Source: Sphingosinicella flava
Lineage (GTDB): Bacteria; Pseudomonadota; Alphaproteobacteria; Sphingomonadales; Sphingomonadaceae
Length of the DNA: 64,000 nucleotides
Reading direction: 5' to 3'
NCBI RefSeq assembly: GCF_016025255.1
Contig: NZ_CP065592.1
Span: forward strand, 353,122 to 417,121
This document shows, one piece after another, positions 22,877-32,108 of the stretch. How positions within the stretch are numbered: the stretch's first letter is position 1; each line of letters begins with the position of its first letter. The position numbers and the translations under genes were made by a program. The notes below the pieces were generated by a model. It searched no databases. It had not been told where the DNA came from and saw only the letters and a program-made list of their open reading frames with translations.

Positions 22877-23587
22877 TTAACCAAGTGCGAGACGATAGCC
22901 CGTCTCGAATCCCTTCCTCAGCATCGCGGCAACTGCTTCGCTCACCTCATTTGGCTGTTTAAGAGTCGAAGGATCTTCGCCGGGATAGGCCCTGGCGCGC
23001 ATCTGCGTGGCCGTCGCGCCCGGATCGAGAATGGCGACCTTCACTGGCGACAGGTTCTTCACTTCCTCGCCATAAGCCGAAACCAAGGTTTCCAGCGCGG
23101 CCTTGGACGCGCCATAAGCGCCCCAATAAGCGCGCGGATTTTGGCCGACGCTGGATGTGACGGCGATCAGGCGGCCCGCTTCGCTCCTGCGGAGCAGCGG
23201 ATCGAAGGACGCGATCAACGCCTGTTGTGCAATCAGGTTGAGGGTGAGAACCTTGTTCCATTCCTTGCCGTCGATGCTCGATACCGGCGTCAGCGTGCCG
23301 AGCATGGCGGCGTTCAGCATCAGAATGTCGAGCTTGCCCCAACGTTCGGCGACCGCCGCCGCGAGGCGGGCAATGCCATCTTTCTCCGTAAGGTCCATCG
23401 GCGCGATCGTCGCGCTGCCCCCGGCGGCGTGGATTCGCTCCTCCACCTCTTCCAGGTCCGCTGCCGTGCGGGCGGTCAGGAGGATATGGGCGCCCGCACG
23501 GGCAAGAGCTTCGGCCGTCGCCGCGCCGATCCCGCGGCTTGCGCCGGTGACGAGCGCGACCTGCCCTTCAAGAAACTGGGTGCTCAT
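22877..23587 (-). CDS. SDR family NAD(P)-dependent oxidoreductase
   Basis: A 236-residue classical short-chain dehydrogenase. The dinucleotide loop is TGASRGIGAATAEALA, the NNAG-like position is LNAAMLG, and the catalytic Ser and Tyr-x-x-x-Lys are in TSSVG and YGASKAAL. The substrate is unknown. It follows purF on the same strand by 26 bases, an arrangement seen in many sphingomonads, so it is probably in the purF operon. Confidence 0.93.
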   Translation of the reverse strand: MSTQFLEGQVALVTGASRGIGAATAEALARAGAHILLTARTAADLEEVEERIHAAGGSATIAPMDLTEKDGIARLAAAVAERWGKLDILMLNAAMLGTLTPVSSIDGKEWNKVLTLNLIAQQALIASFDPLLRRSEAGRLIAVTSSVGQNPRAYWGAYGASKAALETLVSAYGEEVKNLSPVKVAILDPGATATQMRARAYPGEDPSTLKQPNEVSEAVAAMLRKGFETGYRLALG

Positions 23588-23613
23588 TCGATATCTCCGG
23601 GGGCGAACGCGGA

Positions 23614-25065
23614 TCAGGCGTAGCTTGGGGTGAGGGCGGGCTGACCCGCTTCGGCCTCACCCTGATCGGTCAGGGTGGTGGGATAATCGCCGGTGAAGCA
23701 GGCGTCGCAATATTGCGGCTGCGCCGCCGCACGGCCATTCTCTCCAAGCGCCCGATAAAGGCCGTCCACGGATATGAAGGCAAGGCTGTCCGCATCGATG
23801 TAGCGGGCCATTTCCCCCAAATCCATGCGCGCGGCGAGGAGCTTGCCGCGTTCGGGCGTGTCGACGCCGTAGAAGCAGCTGTGCGCGGTGGGCGGAGAAG
23901 CGATCCGCATGTGAACCTCCGCCGCGCCCGCGTCGCGGAGCATCTGCACGATCTTGAGGCTGGTCGTCCCCCGCACGATCGAATCGTCGATGAGGACGAT
24001 GCGCTTTCCCTTGATGAGCGCGCTGTTGGCATTGTGCTTCAGCTTCACGCCCAGGTGGCGGACCTGGTCGCCCGGCTGGATGAAGGTGCGGCCGACATAG
24101 TGGGAGCGAATGATGCCGAGCTCGAACGGAATGCCCGATTCCTGGGCATAACCGATGGCAGCCGGCACGCCTGAATCCGGCACCGGCACGACATAGTCGG
24201 CGTCCACCGGCATTTCACGGGCGAGCTCCGCGCCGATTTCCTTTCGCACCGAATAGACCGAGGTTCCGTCCATGATGGAATCGGGCCGCGCGAAATAGAT
24301 ATGCTCGAAGATGCAGGGCCGGGGTGACCGCGCCTCGAACGGGCGCAGCGATTTGACGCCCGCTTCCGTGACCAGAACCAGCTCGCCCGGATCGACCGAG
24401 CGGATGAAGGTCGCGCCGACCACGTCGAGCGCCACGGTTTCCGAAGCGAAGATGATCGCATCCCCGAGCCGGCCCATGACAAGCGGCCGGATACCGAGCG
24501 GATCGCGGCAGGCGATCATGCCTTCGGCGGTGAGGCAGATGAGCGAATAGGCGCCTTCGACCTGCTTCAAGGCGTCGACGAAGCGGTCGACGAGCGCCGT
24601 ATAGCCGGACGTGGCGACGAGGTGGATGATGACTTCGGTATCGGACGTCGACTGGAAGATCGAGCCGCGCGCATTGAGTTCGCGCCGCAGCTTCATCGCG
24701 TTGGAGATATTGCCGTTATGGGCGACCGCGAAGCCGCCGGACGACAATTCGGCGAAGAGCGGCTGGACGTTGCGCAGCGCGGTCTCGCCGGTTGTCGAAT
24801 AGCGGACATGGCCGATCGCGGACGGACCGGCGAGATTGCGGATGATCTCGTCCTTGTCGAAATTGCCCGCGACATGGCCTTGTGCGCGATGGCTGTGGAA
24901 CAATCGCCCGTCATAGCTGGTGATGCCCGCCGCTTCCTGGCCGCGATGCTGAAGCGCGTGAAGGCCGAGCGCCACCACTGCCGAAGCGGTTTCCGCGCCC
25001 CAAATGCCGAAAATGCCGCATTCTTCACGCAATTTGTCGTCGTCGAAGGGATTGGTGGTCAGCAT
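23614..25065 (-). CDS. purF: Amidophosphoribosyltransferase
   Basis: A 483-residue enzyme that makes 5-phosphoribosylamine from PRPP and glutamine, the first step of purine synthesis. The N-terminal glutaminase nucleophile is the cysteine of REECGIFGIWG, preceded by a short propeptide (MLTTNPFDDDKLREE). The glutaminase domain has GHVRYSTTGETALRN and AHNGNISNA. The C-terminal phosphoribosyltransferase domain has VLIDDSIVRGTTS, the PRPP-binding loop. The start at 25065 gives the usual short propeptide; an upstream ATG at 25098 only adds 11 residues. It leads an operon with the SDR gene. Confidence 0.96.
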   Translation of the reverse strand: MLTTNPFDDDKLREECGIFGIWGAETASAVVALGLHALQHRGQEAAGITSYDGRLFHSHRAQGHVAGNFDKDEIIRNLAGPSAIGHVRYSTTGETALRNVQPLFAELSSGGFAVAHNGNISNAMKLRRELNARGSIFQSTSDTEVIIHLVATSGYTALVDRFVDALKQVEGAYSLICLTAEGMIACRDPLGIRPLVMGRLGDAIIFASETVALDVVGATFIRSVDPGELVLVTEAGVKSLRPFEARSPRPCIFEHIYFARPDSIMDGTSVYSVRKEIGAELAREMPVDADYVVPVPDSGVPAAIGYAQESGIPFELGIIRSHYVGRTFIQPGDQVRHLGVKLKHNANSALIKGKRIVLIDDSIVRGTTSLKIVQMLRDAGAAEVHMRIASPPTAHSCFYGVDTPERGKLLAARMDLGEMARYIDADSLAFISVDGLYRALGENGRAAAQPQYCDACFTGDYPTTLTDQGEAEAGQPALTPSYA

Positions 25066-25179
25066 GAAGCCCGTCCGTTGCCCGTTTCCGCCCGCCATAT
25101 AGGAAGCCCGGACGGCTTTGTCGCCCTATTGTCATAAAAGATGTGGAACCGAACCGCCATTCGCACCGCTTGGGCAGAC

Positions 25180-25725
25180 ATGCGATGGATAGAGTCCCGG
25201 AAAACCCTGCTCCTCTGTCTTTTCCTGCCACTTTTCGCCAGCGGCTGCCGCGAAGCGCCGGCTGGTTCGGAAAGCGAGCGCGAGGGTCGGCAAATGACGA
25301 GGCCACCGAAAACCAAGCCAGTACTCGGCGCCGACGGGGCACTCGCCGATCTGACCGGCTTATGGGAAGCTGGAACGGAAAGGGCGAAAAGCCAGATGTG
25401 CATCATTGAGGATGCAAAGGTCGGCGCCAGTTTCGCCGTCGTACTGCGCGGGCAGGGGGAGCGGAGCTGCAGCGGCGGCGGCACGTTGCGACGCGATGGC
25501 GCCACCGTCCATATCGTCATGGCGGGAGAATCGGACTGCGCTTTCGATGCCGCGGTCGCGGGCATGGATATCGTCTTCCCGCGCTCCGTCCCGGCGGGTT
25601 GCGCTTATTATTGCACCGCCGGAACCAGTTTCTCCGGCGCGCGCCTGTCTTTGGTCGCGCCGTCCATCGAGGACGCCCGCCGGGCCCGCGATCTCGTCGG
25701 GGAGCCTCTGTGCGGCACGCGTTGA
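25180..25725 (+). CDS. Putative lipoprotein
   Basis: A 181-residue protein whose N-terminus MRWIESRKTLLLCLFLPLFA continues to SGC, a standard lipoprotein signal. The mature part has a WEAGTERAKSQMCIIED segment and paired cysteines (SCSGGG, DCAF, GCAYYC), suggesting a small beta domain stabilised by disulfides in the periplasm. It resembles AprI/Inh-like or 'DUF' outer lipoproteins only in general shape, so no function is assigned. An ATG at 25141 would place 13 extra residues before the signal. It is divergent from purF. Confidence 0.65.
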   Translation: MRWIESRKTLLLCLFLPLFASGCREAPAGSESEREGRQMTRPPKTKPVLGADGALADLTGLWEAGTERAKSQMCIIEDAKVGASFAVVLRGQGERSCSGGGTLRRDGATVHIVMAGESDCAFDAAVAGMDIVFPRSVPAGCAYYCTAGTSFSGARLSLVAPSIEDARRARDLVGEPLCGTR

Positions 25726-25730
25726 GGCAG

Positions 25731-25753
25731 TTGACGTTGACGTGAACGTAAAG
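25731..25753 (+). promoter_or_regulatory. MerR/LiuR-type operator-promoter
   Basis: The sequence TTGACGTTGACGTGAACGTA followed by AAG is close to a perfect palindrome (its complement reads TTTACGTTCACGTCAACGTC...). It lies 13 bases before the MerR-family start codon. Repeated ACGT half sites spaced like this match operators of LiuR-type MerR regulators of acyl-CoA catabolism in proteobacteria. Autoregulation and control of the downstream acyl-CoA dehydrogenase are inferred. Confidence 0.7.
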
Positions 25754-25765
25754 TAGCAAGGCTTC

Positions 25766-26188
25766 ATGCCACAAACCGCGCTCCACTCCGACTTTCAATC
25801 GGCCGATGCCGCCAATCGCACTTATTCCATCACCGATCTTTGCGAGGAATTCGCCGTGACCGCGCGCGCGCTTCGCTTCTATGAGGATGAAGGGCTGATC
25901 GCGCCGGAACGGCAGGGGCTGTCCCGCGTCTACAGCTGGCGGGACCGTGCGCGCCTTGCCTGGATCCTGCGCGGCAAGCGCGTCGGCTTCAGCCTCGCCG
26001 ACATTCGCGAGATGATCGACCTCTACGATCGGGGCGACAACCGGCAGGAGCAGCGCCGGGTGACGATCGACAAGTGCAAGGCGCGCGTCGACCTCTTGAA
26101 GAAGCAGAAGGTCGATATCGATGCGACCATCCACGAGCTGGAAGGTTTCATCGATCTTGTCGAAGGCGCCGATCACCAAGCGAAATAA
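25766..26188 (+). CDS. MerR family transcriptional regulator (LiuR-like)
   Basis: A 140-residue regulator. The winged helix-turn-helix reads [20 protein letters not shown] then [10 protein letters not shown], near residues 20-50, as in MerR proteins. A dimerisation helix of about 50 residues follows ([20 protein letters not shown]). There is no metal-binding cysteine set, so it belongs to the branch that senses acyl-CoA compounds rather than metals. It sits 18 bases before an acyl-CoA dehydrogenase gene, its likely target, and downstream of a palindromic operator. Confidence 0.9.
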   Translation: MPQTALHSDFQSADAANRTYSITDLCEEFAVTARALRFYEDEGLIAPERQGLSRVYSWRDRARLAWILRGKRVGFSLADIREMIDLYDRGDNRQEQRRVTIDKCKARVDLLKKQKVDIDATIHELEGFIDLVEGADHQAK

Positions 26189-26206
26189 CAAGCATCAGGA
26201 GCCGAC

Positions 26207-28003
26207 ATGCCAATCTATTCCGCCCCCGTCCGCGACACGCGCTATGTTCTGGAGCATGTCGTGGGGCTCGACCGCTATTCGAATGTCCCTGGTTTCGAGA
26301 ATGCCACGCCGGATATGGTGGAGGCGGTACTGACCGAGGGTGCTCGCTTTTGCGAGGAAGTGGTCTTTCCGCTGAATCGCACCGGCGACGAAGAAGGCTG
26401 CACCCGGCATGAGGACGGCTCGGTCACGACGCCGAAGGGCTTCAAGGAAGCCTATAAGCAATTCGAGGAAGCGGGCTGGGGCACCTTGTCGGCACCGGTC
26501 GAATATGGCGGGCAGGGCCTGCCGCAGGTGATCGCGACCGCGTTCAGCGAATATCTGCTCTCCGCCAACCAGTCGTTCGAAATGTATCATGGCCTGACCG
26601 CCGGCGCGATCGCATCGATTCTCGTCAAGGGCTCGGACGAGCAGAAGGCCAAATATCTCCCGAAAATGATCGCCGGTGAATGGACGGGCACGATGAACCT
26701 CACCGAGCCGCATTGCGGCACCGATCTCGGCCTGCTCCGCACCAAGGCGGAGCCCCAGGACGACGGCAGCTACAAGATTACCGGCACGAAGATTTTCATT
26801 TCGTCGGGCGAGCATGACCTTTCCGACAACATCATCCATCTGGTCCTCGCCAAACGCGCCGGCGCGCCGGACAATGTGAAGGGCATTTCTCTCTTCATCG
26901 TCCCGAAATTCTTGGTGAACGACGATGGATCGCTTGGACCGCGCAACGGCGTCACCTGCGGGTCGATCGAACATAAGATGGGCATTCACGGCAACTCGAC
27001 CTGCGTCATGAATTATGACGGTGCGACCGGCTATCTGATCGGCGAGCCTGAAAAGGGCCTGGCGGCGATGTTCATCATGATGAACGCGGCGCGCCTGGGC
27101 GTCGGCCTGCAAGGCCTGGCGCAGGGCGAGGTCGCCTATCAGAATGCCGTCCAATATGCGAAGGACCGCCGTCAAGGGCGCGCGCTGGTGCCGGAATTGA
27201 GGGATGAAAGCGCCAGGGCGGACACCTTGCTCGTCCACCCGGATGTGCGCCGCATGCTGATGGAAATCCGGGCCTATAATGAGGGCGCCCGCGCGCTGAT
27301 CCTGTGGGGCGCGTTGCAGGTCGATCTCGCGCGCAAGGCGGCGACCGAAGAGGAGCGTCTTGCCGCCGACGACCTCATTTCCCTGATGACCCCGGTCATA
27401 AAAGGCTATGTGACCGACATCGGCTTCACGTCCACCGTGAACGCACAGCAGGTGTTCGGCGGCCATGGCTATATCCGCGAATGGGGCATGGAGCAGTTCG
27501 TCCGCGACGCCCGCATCGCCCAGATTTACGAAGGCACGAACGGCATTCAGGCAATGGATCTTGTCGGCCGCAAGCTCGGCAAGGATGGCGGCCGCGCGAT
27601 CCAGCAATTCTTCAAGATTGTCGCGACTGAGGTGGCGGATGCAAAGGCCAGCGACGCGACGAAGGATTTCGCCGCCGCGCTCGAAAAGGCCAATGGCGAT
27701 CTCCAGACTGCGACGATGTGGCTGATGCAGAACGGCATGGCGAACCCCAACAATGCGGGCGCCGCCGCTTATCCCTACATGACCCTGATGGGCATCGTGT
27801 CGCTGGGCCTCATGTGGCTCCGCATGCTGAAGGCGTCGAGTGAAATCCTCGCTTCCGGCACCGAGGACAGGGCTTTTCACGAAGCAAAGCAGGTCACCGC
27901 GCGTTTCTTCGCCGAGCGGATCATGCCGGATACCGGCGCCCTTCGCCGCAAGATCGAGGGCGGAGCGGAGAGCATCATGGCCCTGCCGGCCGAAGCGTTC
28001 TGA
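26207..28003 (+). CDS. Acyl-CoA dehydrogenase, large C-terminal-extended type
   Basis: A 598-residue flavoprotein with the extended C-terminus of the FadE5/DmdC branch. Visible parts are [20 protein letters not shown] (FAD and substrate binding), IFISSGEHD, and [12 protein letters not shown]. The region [16 protein letters not shown] then [14 protein letters not shown] holds the catalytic glutamate in YEGTN. It introduces a trans-2,3 double bond into an acyl-CoA and passes electrons to ETF. The MerR regulator upstream suggests induction by fatty or branched acyl-CoA. The exact chain length is not evident. Confidence 0.94.
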   Translation: MPIYSAPVRDTRYVLEHVVGLDRYSNVPGFENATPDMVEAVLTEGARFCEEVVFPLNRTGDEEGCTRHEDGSVTTPKGFKEAYKQFEEAGWGTLSAPVEYGGQGLPQVIATAFSEYLLSANQSFEMYHGLTAGAIASILVKGSDEQKAKYLPKMIAGEWTGTMNLTEPHCGTDLGLLRTKAEPQDDGSYKITGTKIFISSGEHDLSDNIIHLVLAKRAGAPDNVKGISLFIVPKFLVNDDGSLGPRNGVTCGSIEHKMGIHGNSTCVMNYDGATGYLIGEPEKGLAAMFIMMNAARLGVGLQGLAQGEVAYQNAVQYAKDRRQGRALVPELRDESARADTLLVHPDVRRMLMEIRAYNEGARALILWGALQVDLARKAATEEERLAADDLISLMTPVIKGYVTDIGFTSTVNAQQVFGGHGYIREWGMEQFVRDARIAQIYEGTNGIQAMDLVGRKLGKDGGRAIQQFFKIVATEVADAKASDATKDFAAALEKANGDLQTATMWLMQNGMANPNNAGAAAYPYMTLMGIVSLGLMWLRMLKASSEILASGTEDRAFHEAKQVTARFFAERIMPDTGALRRKIEGGAESIMALPAEAF

Positions 28004-28008
28004 AAACC

Positions 28009-28032
28009 GGGAGCGGCCTTCGCGCCGCTCCC
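28009..28032 (+). terminator. Probable terminator after the acyl-CoA dehydrogenase gene
   Basis: Arms GGGAGCGGC and GCCGCTCCC form a 9-bp GC stem with a 6-base loop, 5 bases after the stop, followed by TTCATCATT. The T-tract is weak, but the position between convergent genes supports termination on either strand. Confidence 0.65.
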
Positions 28033-28047
28033 TTCATCATTCCGGGC

Positions 28048-29043
28048 TCAACGCCTCGTGAAGGTCCAGTTGACGCCATTGTCGCCGGACAGGGTGAAGC
28101 CATCGCCATTGCGGGCGAGGGTGTAGCGTTCATCCTCCTGCTTCACCTTTTCCAGGGCACCCTTGCCGCAGCGCTGGCGGGTATCGGCGACCGCGAAGAT
28201 CACCTTGTCGCCTTCCATCCGGACGTGCCCGAATTTTTCCTGATGGACCGGCGTGCATTTGCCCTGGCGCCGTTCCATGTCGGCGATCATGTGGAAAGTG
28301 CCGTCGGGCGCGACGTTGAGGGACATGGTCCGCTTCACCTGCACCGGCTTATAGGAATAGACGATGGTCGTGTTCGTCGCCGAGCCCGGGCCGAACGTGC
28401 CGCCAAGGTCGCTGCCGAAACCGGCCGTCGCGGCCGCCGCCTGGAATTTGATTTCCGGTCCCCAGACAAGTTCGCTCCCAAAGGATTGCTGCGACCAATT
28501 GCCACCGATCCCGGCATTCGCCACCGCTTGCGCGGCGTTCTGCGCATTGCCCATGCGGTAAGGCAGTCCGCCAAGATTGGTCGTCATCGTGGCATCGGCG
28601 GTTCTAACGAAAGCCGCCATTGGCGTGAGCCGTTCGCCGGATGCCACCGCTTCCATATTGTTGGCGAAGGCCAGAAGGTCGCCGCCGTCCGGGGTGTCGT
28701 TGGCGTTGACGTCCTTCCAGACCATAACGTGATAATCGCCTTTTTGCGGCACGACGATTTCATAGCGGCCGACGCCGTTTTCGATTGTCACCGGAACCGT
28801 CGCGTCCTTGGCGCACGTTTCCTGCGGCGTCAGGCACGCGATCGCTTTCGCGCCGTCGAGCGAGTGCCCATCAGGCGCCGTCACGGTGCCGGCGATCAGC
28901 AAAGCAGGGTCGACGTTGGGCGCCTCGGCCGTCGCTTCGCCTTCGGCCGCCGCATTCTGCGTATCCGCCCCGCCGCACCCGGACACGGCCATGAGCGCGG
29001 CGAGAGAATAAAGAGCGCCGAGCGGCCTTCCATTTGTCATCAT
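28048..29043 (-). CDS. Putative lipoprotein with carboxypeptidase-regulatory-like domain
   Basis: A 331-residue protein. The signal MMTNGRPLGALYSLAALMAV leads to SGC|GG, a lipobox. The first mature domain, near residues 48-120, reads ALLIAGTVTAPDGHSLDGAK and KGDYHVMVWKDVNANDTPDG, typical of a beta-sandwich such as SdrD/CarboxypepD_reg-like domains. The C-terminal 150 residues, with a conserved RQGKCTPVHQEKFG cysteine and a closing GDNGVNWTFTRR, form a separate domain I do not recognise. It would be anchored in the outer membrane facing the periplasm. It is divergent from the next gene across 182 bases. Confidence 0.7.
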   Translation of the reverse strand: MMTNGRPLGALYSLAALMAVSGCGGADTQNAAAEGEATAEAPNVDPALLIAGTVTAPDGHSLDGAKAIACLTPQETCAKDATVPVTIENGVGRYEIVVPQKGDYHVMVWKDVNANDTPDGGDLLAFANNMEAVASGERLTPMAAFVRTADATMTTNLGGLPYRMGNAQNAAQAVANAGIGGNWSQQSFGSELVWGPEIKFQAAAATAGFGSDLGGTFGPGSATNTTIVYSYKPVQVKRTMSLNVAPDGTFHMIADMERRQGKCTPVHQEKFGHVRMEGDKVIFAVADTRQRCGKGALEKVKQEDERYTLARNGDGFTLSGDNGVNWTFTRR

Positions 29044-29225
29044 GATTCCCCTTCGTCAGCCAATCTGCCGAATCCCGCCACGGCGTTAACATGACCGGCT
29101 GGGCGCCAACAAGGCGAGGCTTGAAGCAGGATGGGTTAAGCCCTTCGTTCGTGAAGTCCTTCCGGACAGTGATATATTGGCGGCCGATCCCGCCTGTTCT
29201 AGAGTGAAGCGACGGGAGGGCCGGC

Positions 29226-30302
29226 ATGTCGAATGAAAAGATGGAAGCCAATAAAGACGGGCGGCGGATCGGCAATCGCATCCTCATCGGTTTGATCGCC
29301 ATCGTCGTCCTTGGCGTGGCGGCGCTTTTCGCTTGGCCCAAGGACGGAGTACGTCCGGCCAGCCCCTCATCCATCGCCGCTCCCGAAGCCAGCATGGTCA
29401 ATGATATGCAGGCCGCCGACGATGCGCAGGCGATCGCGCCCGGCACGTTCGCCGAGTGGAGTGCCGAACGATATCCCGAAGCCGTCACGTTCAAAGCCGG
29501 CGAGTTGCGCGTCACCGTTACGGCCGTCTTGGACGAAGGCATGGCTGCCCCCGAAGTACGGGTGACCGCTCCGGGCATGAAAGACCATGTCATGAAAGGC
29601 GAATTGGCACAGCCGACGGCAACGCACCGCATTGGGGTCGGACGGCTCAATCCGCAAGCCCGGATCGATCATATCATCCTCGCCAGTTATTCGGGCGGCG
29701 CGCATTGCTGCACCAGGATCCAGGTCGCGGCCCCACTGGGCGAGGGGTTCACGACCGTCGACCTCGGCGAATGGGACGGGGCGGGGCTGAACGAATTCCC
29801 CAAGGATATATCGGGCGACGGCGTCGCCGACTTCGTTCTCTACGACAATGCCTTCCTCTACGCCTTCGCGCCTTATGCGTTCAGCGACGCGCCTCCGCTC
29901 GTCTACAATCTCGTCGGGACGAAATTCAGGGACGTGTCCAAGGCGCCCGCCTTTCGTCCCTTATTCGCCAAAAGCATGGCCAATAGCCGCGCGGACTGCA
30001 TCACGCCGCAGGACGATAATCCCCGCAATGGCGCCTGTGCCGCTTATGTCGCCAGCGCCGCCCGCGCCGGGCGCCTTGATCAGGCGTGGGGGGAAATGCT
30101 CACATCGTACGGCCAGAGTGAAGAATGGGATCTGCCGCCGAGCTGCAAGGTGAAGGCGGAGCCGTGCCCGGACGATCAGCAATTCGTCCAACCCAATTAT
30201 CCGGATGCCCTTTCTGATTTCCTTGTGAGCACCGGATACATCCCGGCGGGCACCCAGCTGCCGAACGTGCCACAGGAGGATAGCGAGACCGGCGGCGAAT
30301 GA
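29226..30302 (+). CDS. Hypothetical membrane-anchored periplasmic protein
   Basis: A 358-residue protein with one N-terminal membrane segment (ILIGLIAIVVLGVAALFAWP, residues about 19-38) and a long outside domain. SGGAHCCTRIQVAAPLGEGF and KDISGDGVADFVLYDNAFLY resemble FG-GAP/DxDxDG-like beta propeller repeats, suggesting calcium-binding or beta structure. Cysteines near the end (PPSCKVKAEPCPDD) may form a disulfide. A GGGAGGG-type ribosome site precedes the ATG. Function unknown. It converges with a membrane protein gene. Confidence 0.65.
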   Translation: MSNEKMEANKDGRRIGNRILIGLIAIVVLGVAALFAWPKDGVRPASPSSIAAPEASMVNDMQAADDAQAIAPGTFAEWSAERYPEAVTFKAGELRVTVTAVLDEGMAAPEVRVTAPGMKDHVMKGELAQPTATHRIGVGRLNPQARIDHIILASYSGGAHCCTRIQVAAPLGEGFTTVDLGEWDGAGLNEFPKDISGDGVADFVLYDNAFLYAFAPYAFSDAPPLVYNLVGTKFRDVSKAPAFRPLFAKSMANSRADCITPQDDNPRNGACAAYVASAARAGRLDQAWGEMLTSYGQSEEWDLPPSCKVKAEPCPDDQQFVQPNYPDALSDFLVSTGYIPAGTQLPNVPQEDSETGGE

Positions 30303-30337
30303 TGGGGGCCGGGACGAAAGCCCACCCCAATCATCGT

Positions 30338-31114
30338 TCAGACCAAGGCGGCGGACGGAAGGGCGCTACCGGGGTTGTCACCCTTCGCTAAGCGATAGAT
30401 GGCAATATAGGCCGCGCTGGACGCCAGCATCAGGAAAGCCATGACCGCGCCGTCGAACAGCAGCACGGCCCCCCTGGCTACGCTCGATTGCGGCAGCCAG
30501 TACAGGCTGATGCCGTAATGGATGGCGAAGAGCGGCAGCATCATGCCGACAATGGCGGCGATCGCCGCTCCTACTTTCCCTTTCATCGCGCGCCACGACC
30601 AGCGGAGGCTTGCCTCCCCGTCGCCCAGAAGGACACCGATCAGTGCCGGTGCGAACCGCATCTGAAAATACATGATCGTCATGAGGTAGAGTGCGATCCC
30701 CCCCAAGGAAATGATGCGCGGGTCGGGACCGAGCGGAGCCATCAGGATCGCGGCGATTTTCGTCAGGGCGACGCGGAAGGCCAAAGCAACCGGCATGAAC
30801 AGGAACAGCCCGCCGATCCAGAGCCCCTGTTTTTTGTCGAGGCGCAGCACGGAGCCGGCCCAAGAATCCGCGGCGAGCCTGAAGGAGGCCAGCAACCAGA
30901 TGAGGATGATGAGGAGCTTCCCGATCAGGAAAGTGGCGAGCAGGGCGCGATCCGCGTCTCGTCCCTTGATCCCGTCGAACACACCCATTTGCCAGAGAAG
31001 GAAGTCCGTGCCCGCCAGCGCCAAGGTGGCGGCGAGGAAGGGCAGAGGCCTCGCTGCCGCCACCTGCGCGGCCCGTCCCCAGGCCGCCCCGATCGTTGAA
31101 ATAACCCCGCTCAT
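30338..31114 (-). CDS. Integral membrane protein, unknown
   Basis: A 258-residue protein with about six hydrophobic segments (for example FLIGKLLIILIWLLASF, GLFLFMPVALAFRVAL, AAIAAIVGMMLPLFAIHYGI). It resembles the 'glycerophosphoryl diester phosphodiesterase membrane domain' or YIP-like proteins in layout, but no signature is certain. It starts one base after the stop of the SdpI-like gene, so it is the third gene of the sdpR-sdpI-like operon. Confidence 0.65.
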   Translation of the reverse strand: MSGVISTIGAAWGRAAQVAAARPLPFLAATLALAGTDFLLWQMGVFDGIKGRDADRALLATFLIGKLLIILIWLLASFRLAADSWAGSVLRLDKKQGLWIGGLFLFMPVALAFRVALTKIAAILMAPLGPDPRIISLGGIALYLMTIMYFQMRFAPALIGVLLGDGEASLRWSWRAMKGKVGAAIAAIVGMMLPLFAIHYGISLYWLPQSSVARGAVLLFDGAVMAFLMLASSAAYIAIYRLAKGDNPGSALPSAALV

Positions 31115-31115
31115 T

Positions 31116-31772
31116 CTATCCCTCCCGTCGTGAAGTGGTGGCGCCGAGCCACAAGGCGTGGCCGGTCGCGAGAAAAAGTTCGATCAGCATGAGGCCCATG
31201 ACGATGGCCATGGGCTTGCTGTCCTTGGGCGCAAATGCGGCAAGCAGCAGCGCCAGGAGGCCAGTCGCGAACAGCCGGATGGCCGAAGCCCGATGCACGC
31301 GTCTCCACACATCGTTGCGGCTCGCGAAAATGGGCAGGGCGATGCCGTTGAACCATGCGGGGCGGCTTTTCGGCAGCTGGTCCGCCCTTAGGATCAGCAG
31401 CGCGCCGACCACGACAGCATAGATATGGTCGCGGTTGAGGTCGAAACCCGCCGCGCTTGCCAGACCGACAATCTGAAGCGTGAGGGCGAGGAGCAGCCCG
31501 CCGATCCAGCTGGTCGCGAAGACACCGCCCGCTCGAATGAGGTTGCGCCGCCATTTCCTGACACGTGCCGCCTGTTCATAAGCGATCATCAGGACGAAGG
31601 TGACAAGGCTGGACCGCAGCGCCGCCTCCGTCATCGGCACGTCGATAGGAACACCGCGCCGCATCGCCGGAAATGGGTGGTCAGGCCCGAAATAAAGAAT
31701 GGATATCGCCGCGAGCGCCAGGATGCATCCGAATAGGACGCGCGCGATCAGCCGCGTTTGTCGAAGGACCAT
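31116..31772 (-). CDS. SdpI-like multi-pass membrane protein
   Basis: A 218-residue protein with six predicted membrane segments. The central stretch LPKSRPAWFNGIALPIFASR then NDVWRRVHR matches the SdpI family core (the 'N-x-W/F-x-GIR-P...S-x-x-VW-x-x-x-HR' pattern), although the family arginine after GI is alanine here. In Bacillus SdpI is the immunity protein and signal sensor for the SDP toxin. Its start overlaps the upstream ArsR/SdpR-like gene by 25 bases, the same gene order as sdpRI. The immunity role is inference; many Gram-negative members have unknown roles. Confidence 0.72.
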   Translation of the reverse strand: MVLRQTRLIARVLFGCILALAAISILYFGPDHPFPAMRRGVPIDVPMTEAALRSSLVTFVLMIAYEQAARVRKWRRNLIRAGGVFATSWIGGLLLALTLQIVGLASAAGFDLNRDHIYAVVVGALLILRADQLPKSRPAWFNGIALPIFASRNDVWRRVHRASAIRLFATGLLALLLAAFAPKDSKPMAIVMGLMLIELFLATGHALWLGATTSRREG

Positions 31773-32050
31773 GTGCCCCCCCGAGCATCTTTCGGCTCGC
31801 GAGACACGCGCTGCATCAGGCCGAACAGCGCTTCTTCCAAAAGCGATAGATTGAGGCTGTAGACGATCTGGGTGCCGCGCCGCTCGGCAAGGATCAGGCC
31901 GGCGTCCTTGAGCGCGGCGAAGTGGCCCGACATGGTCGGTTTGGTCAGCTGGAAATGATCGGCAAGCTCACCCGCTGTCTTGTCGCCGTCCTTCAGGAGG
32001 GCGAGGATGTCGCGGCGCACCGGATTAGAAAGAGCGGAAAAAACGTCCAT
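31748..32050 (-). CDS. ArsR family regulator, SdpR-like autorepressor
   Basis: A 100-residue winged-helix repressor. MDVFSALSNPVRRDILALLK then DGDKTAGELADHFQLTKPTM matches the SdpR subgroup, including the GD-x-TAGE-IA motif and the SKPT-x-S/G-x-H recognition helix. No metal-binding cysteines are present. In Bacillus SdpR represses its own operon until SdpI sequesters it at the membrane. Here it is the first gene of a three-gene minus-strand operon. The C-terminal tail REPKDARGGTWSFDKRG is longer than in Bacillus. Confidence 0.88.
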   Translation of the reverse strand: MDVFSALSNPVRRDILALLKDGDKTAGELADHFQLTKPTMSGHFAALKDAGLILAERRGTQIVYSLNLSLLEEALFGLMQRVSREPKDARGGTWSFDKRG

Positions 32051-32108
32051 CGATCACCTTCGAATGATTCCTAATTAGGAAATAATCGAATTACGATGGC
32101 GGTCAACG

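Noticed and set aside
26195-27880. 561-codon minus-strand frame opposite the acyl-CoA dehydrogenase
   Set aside because: Same reason: complete overlap with a well-supported enzyme gene, biased composition and no family signature.
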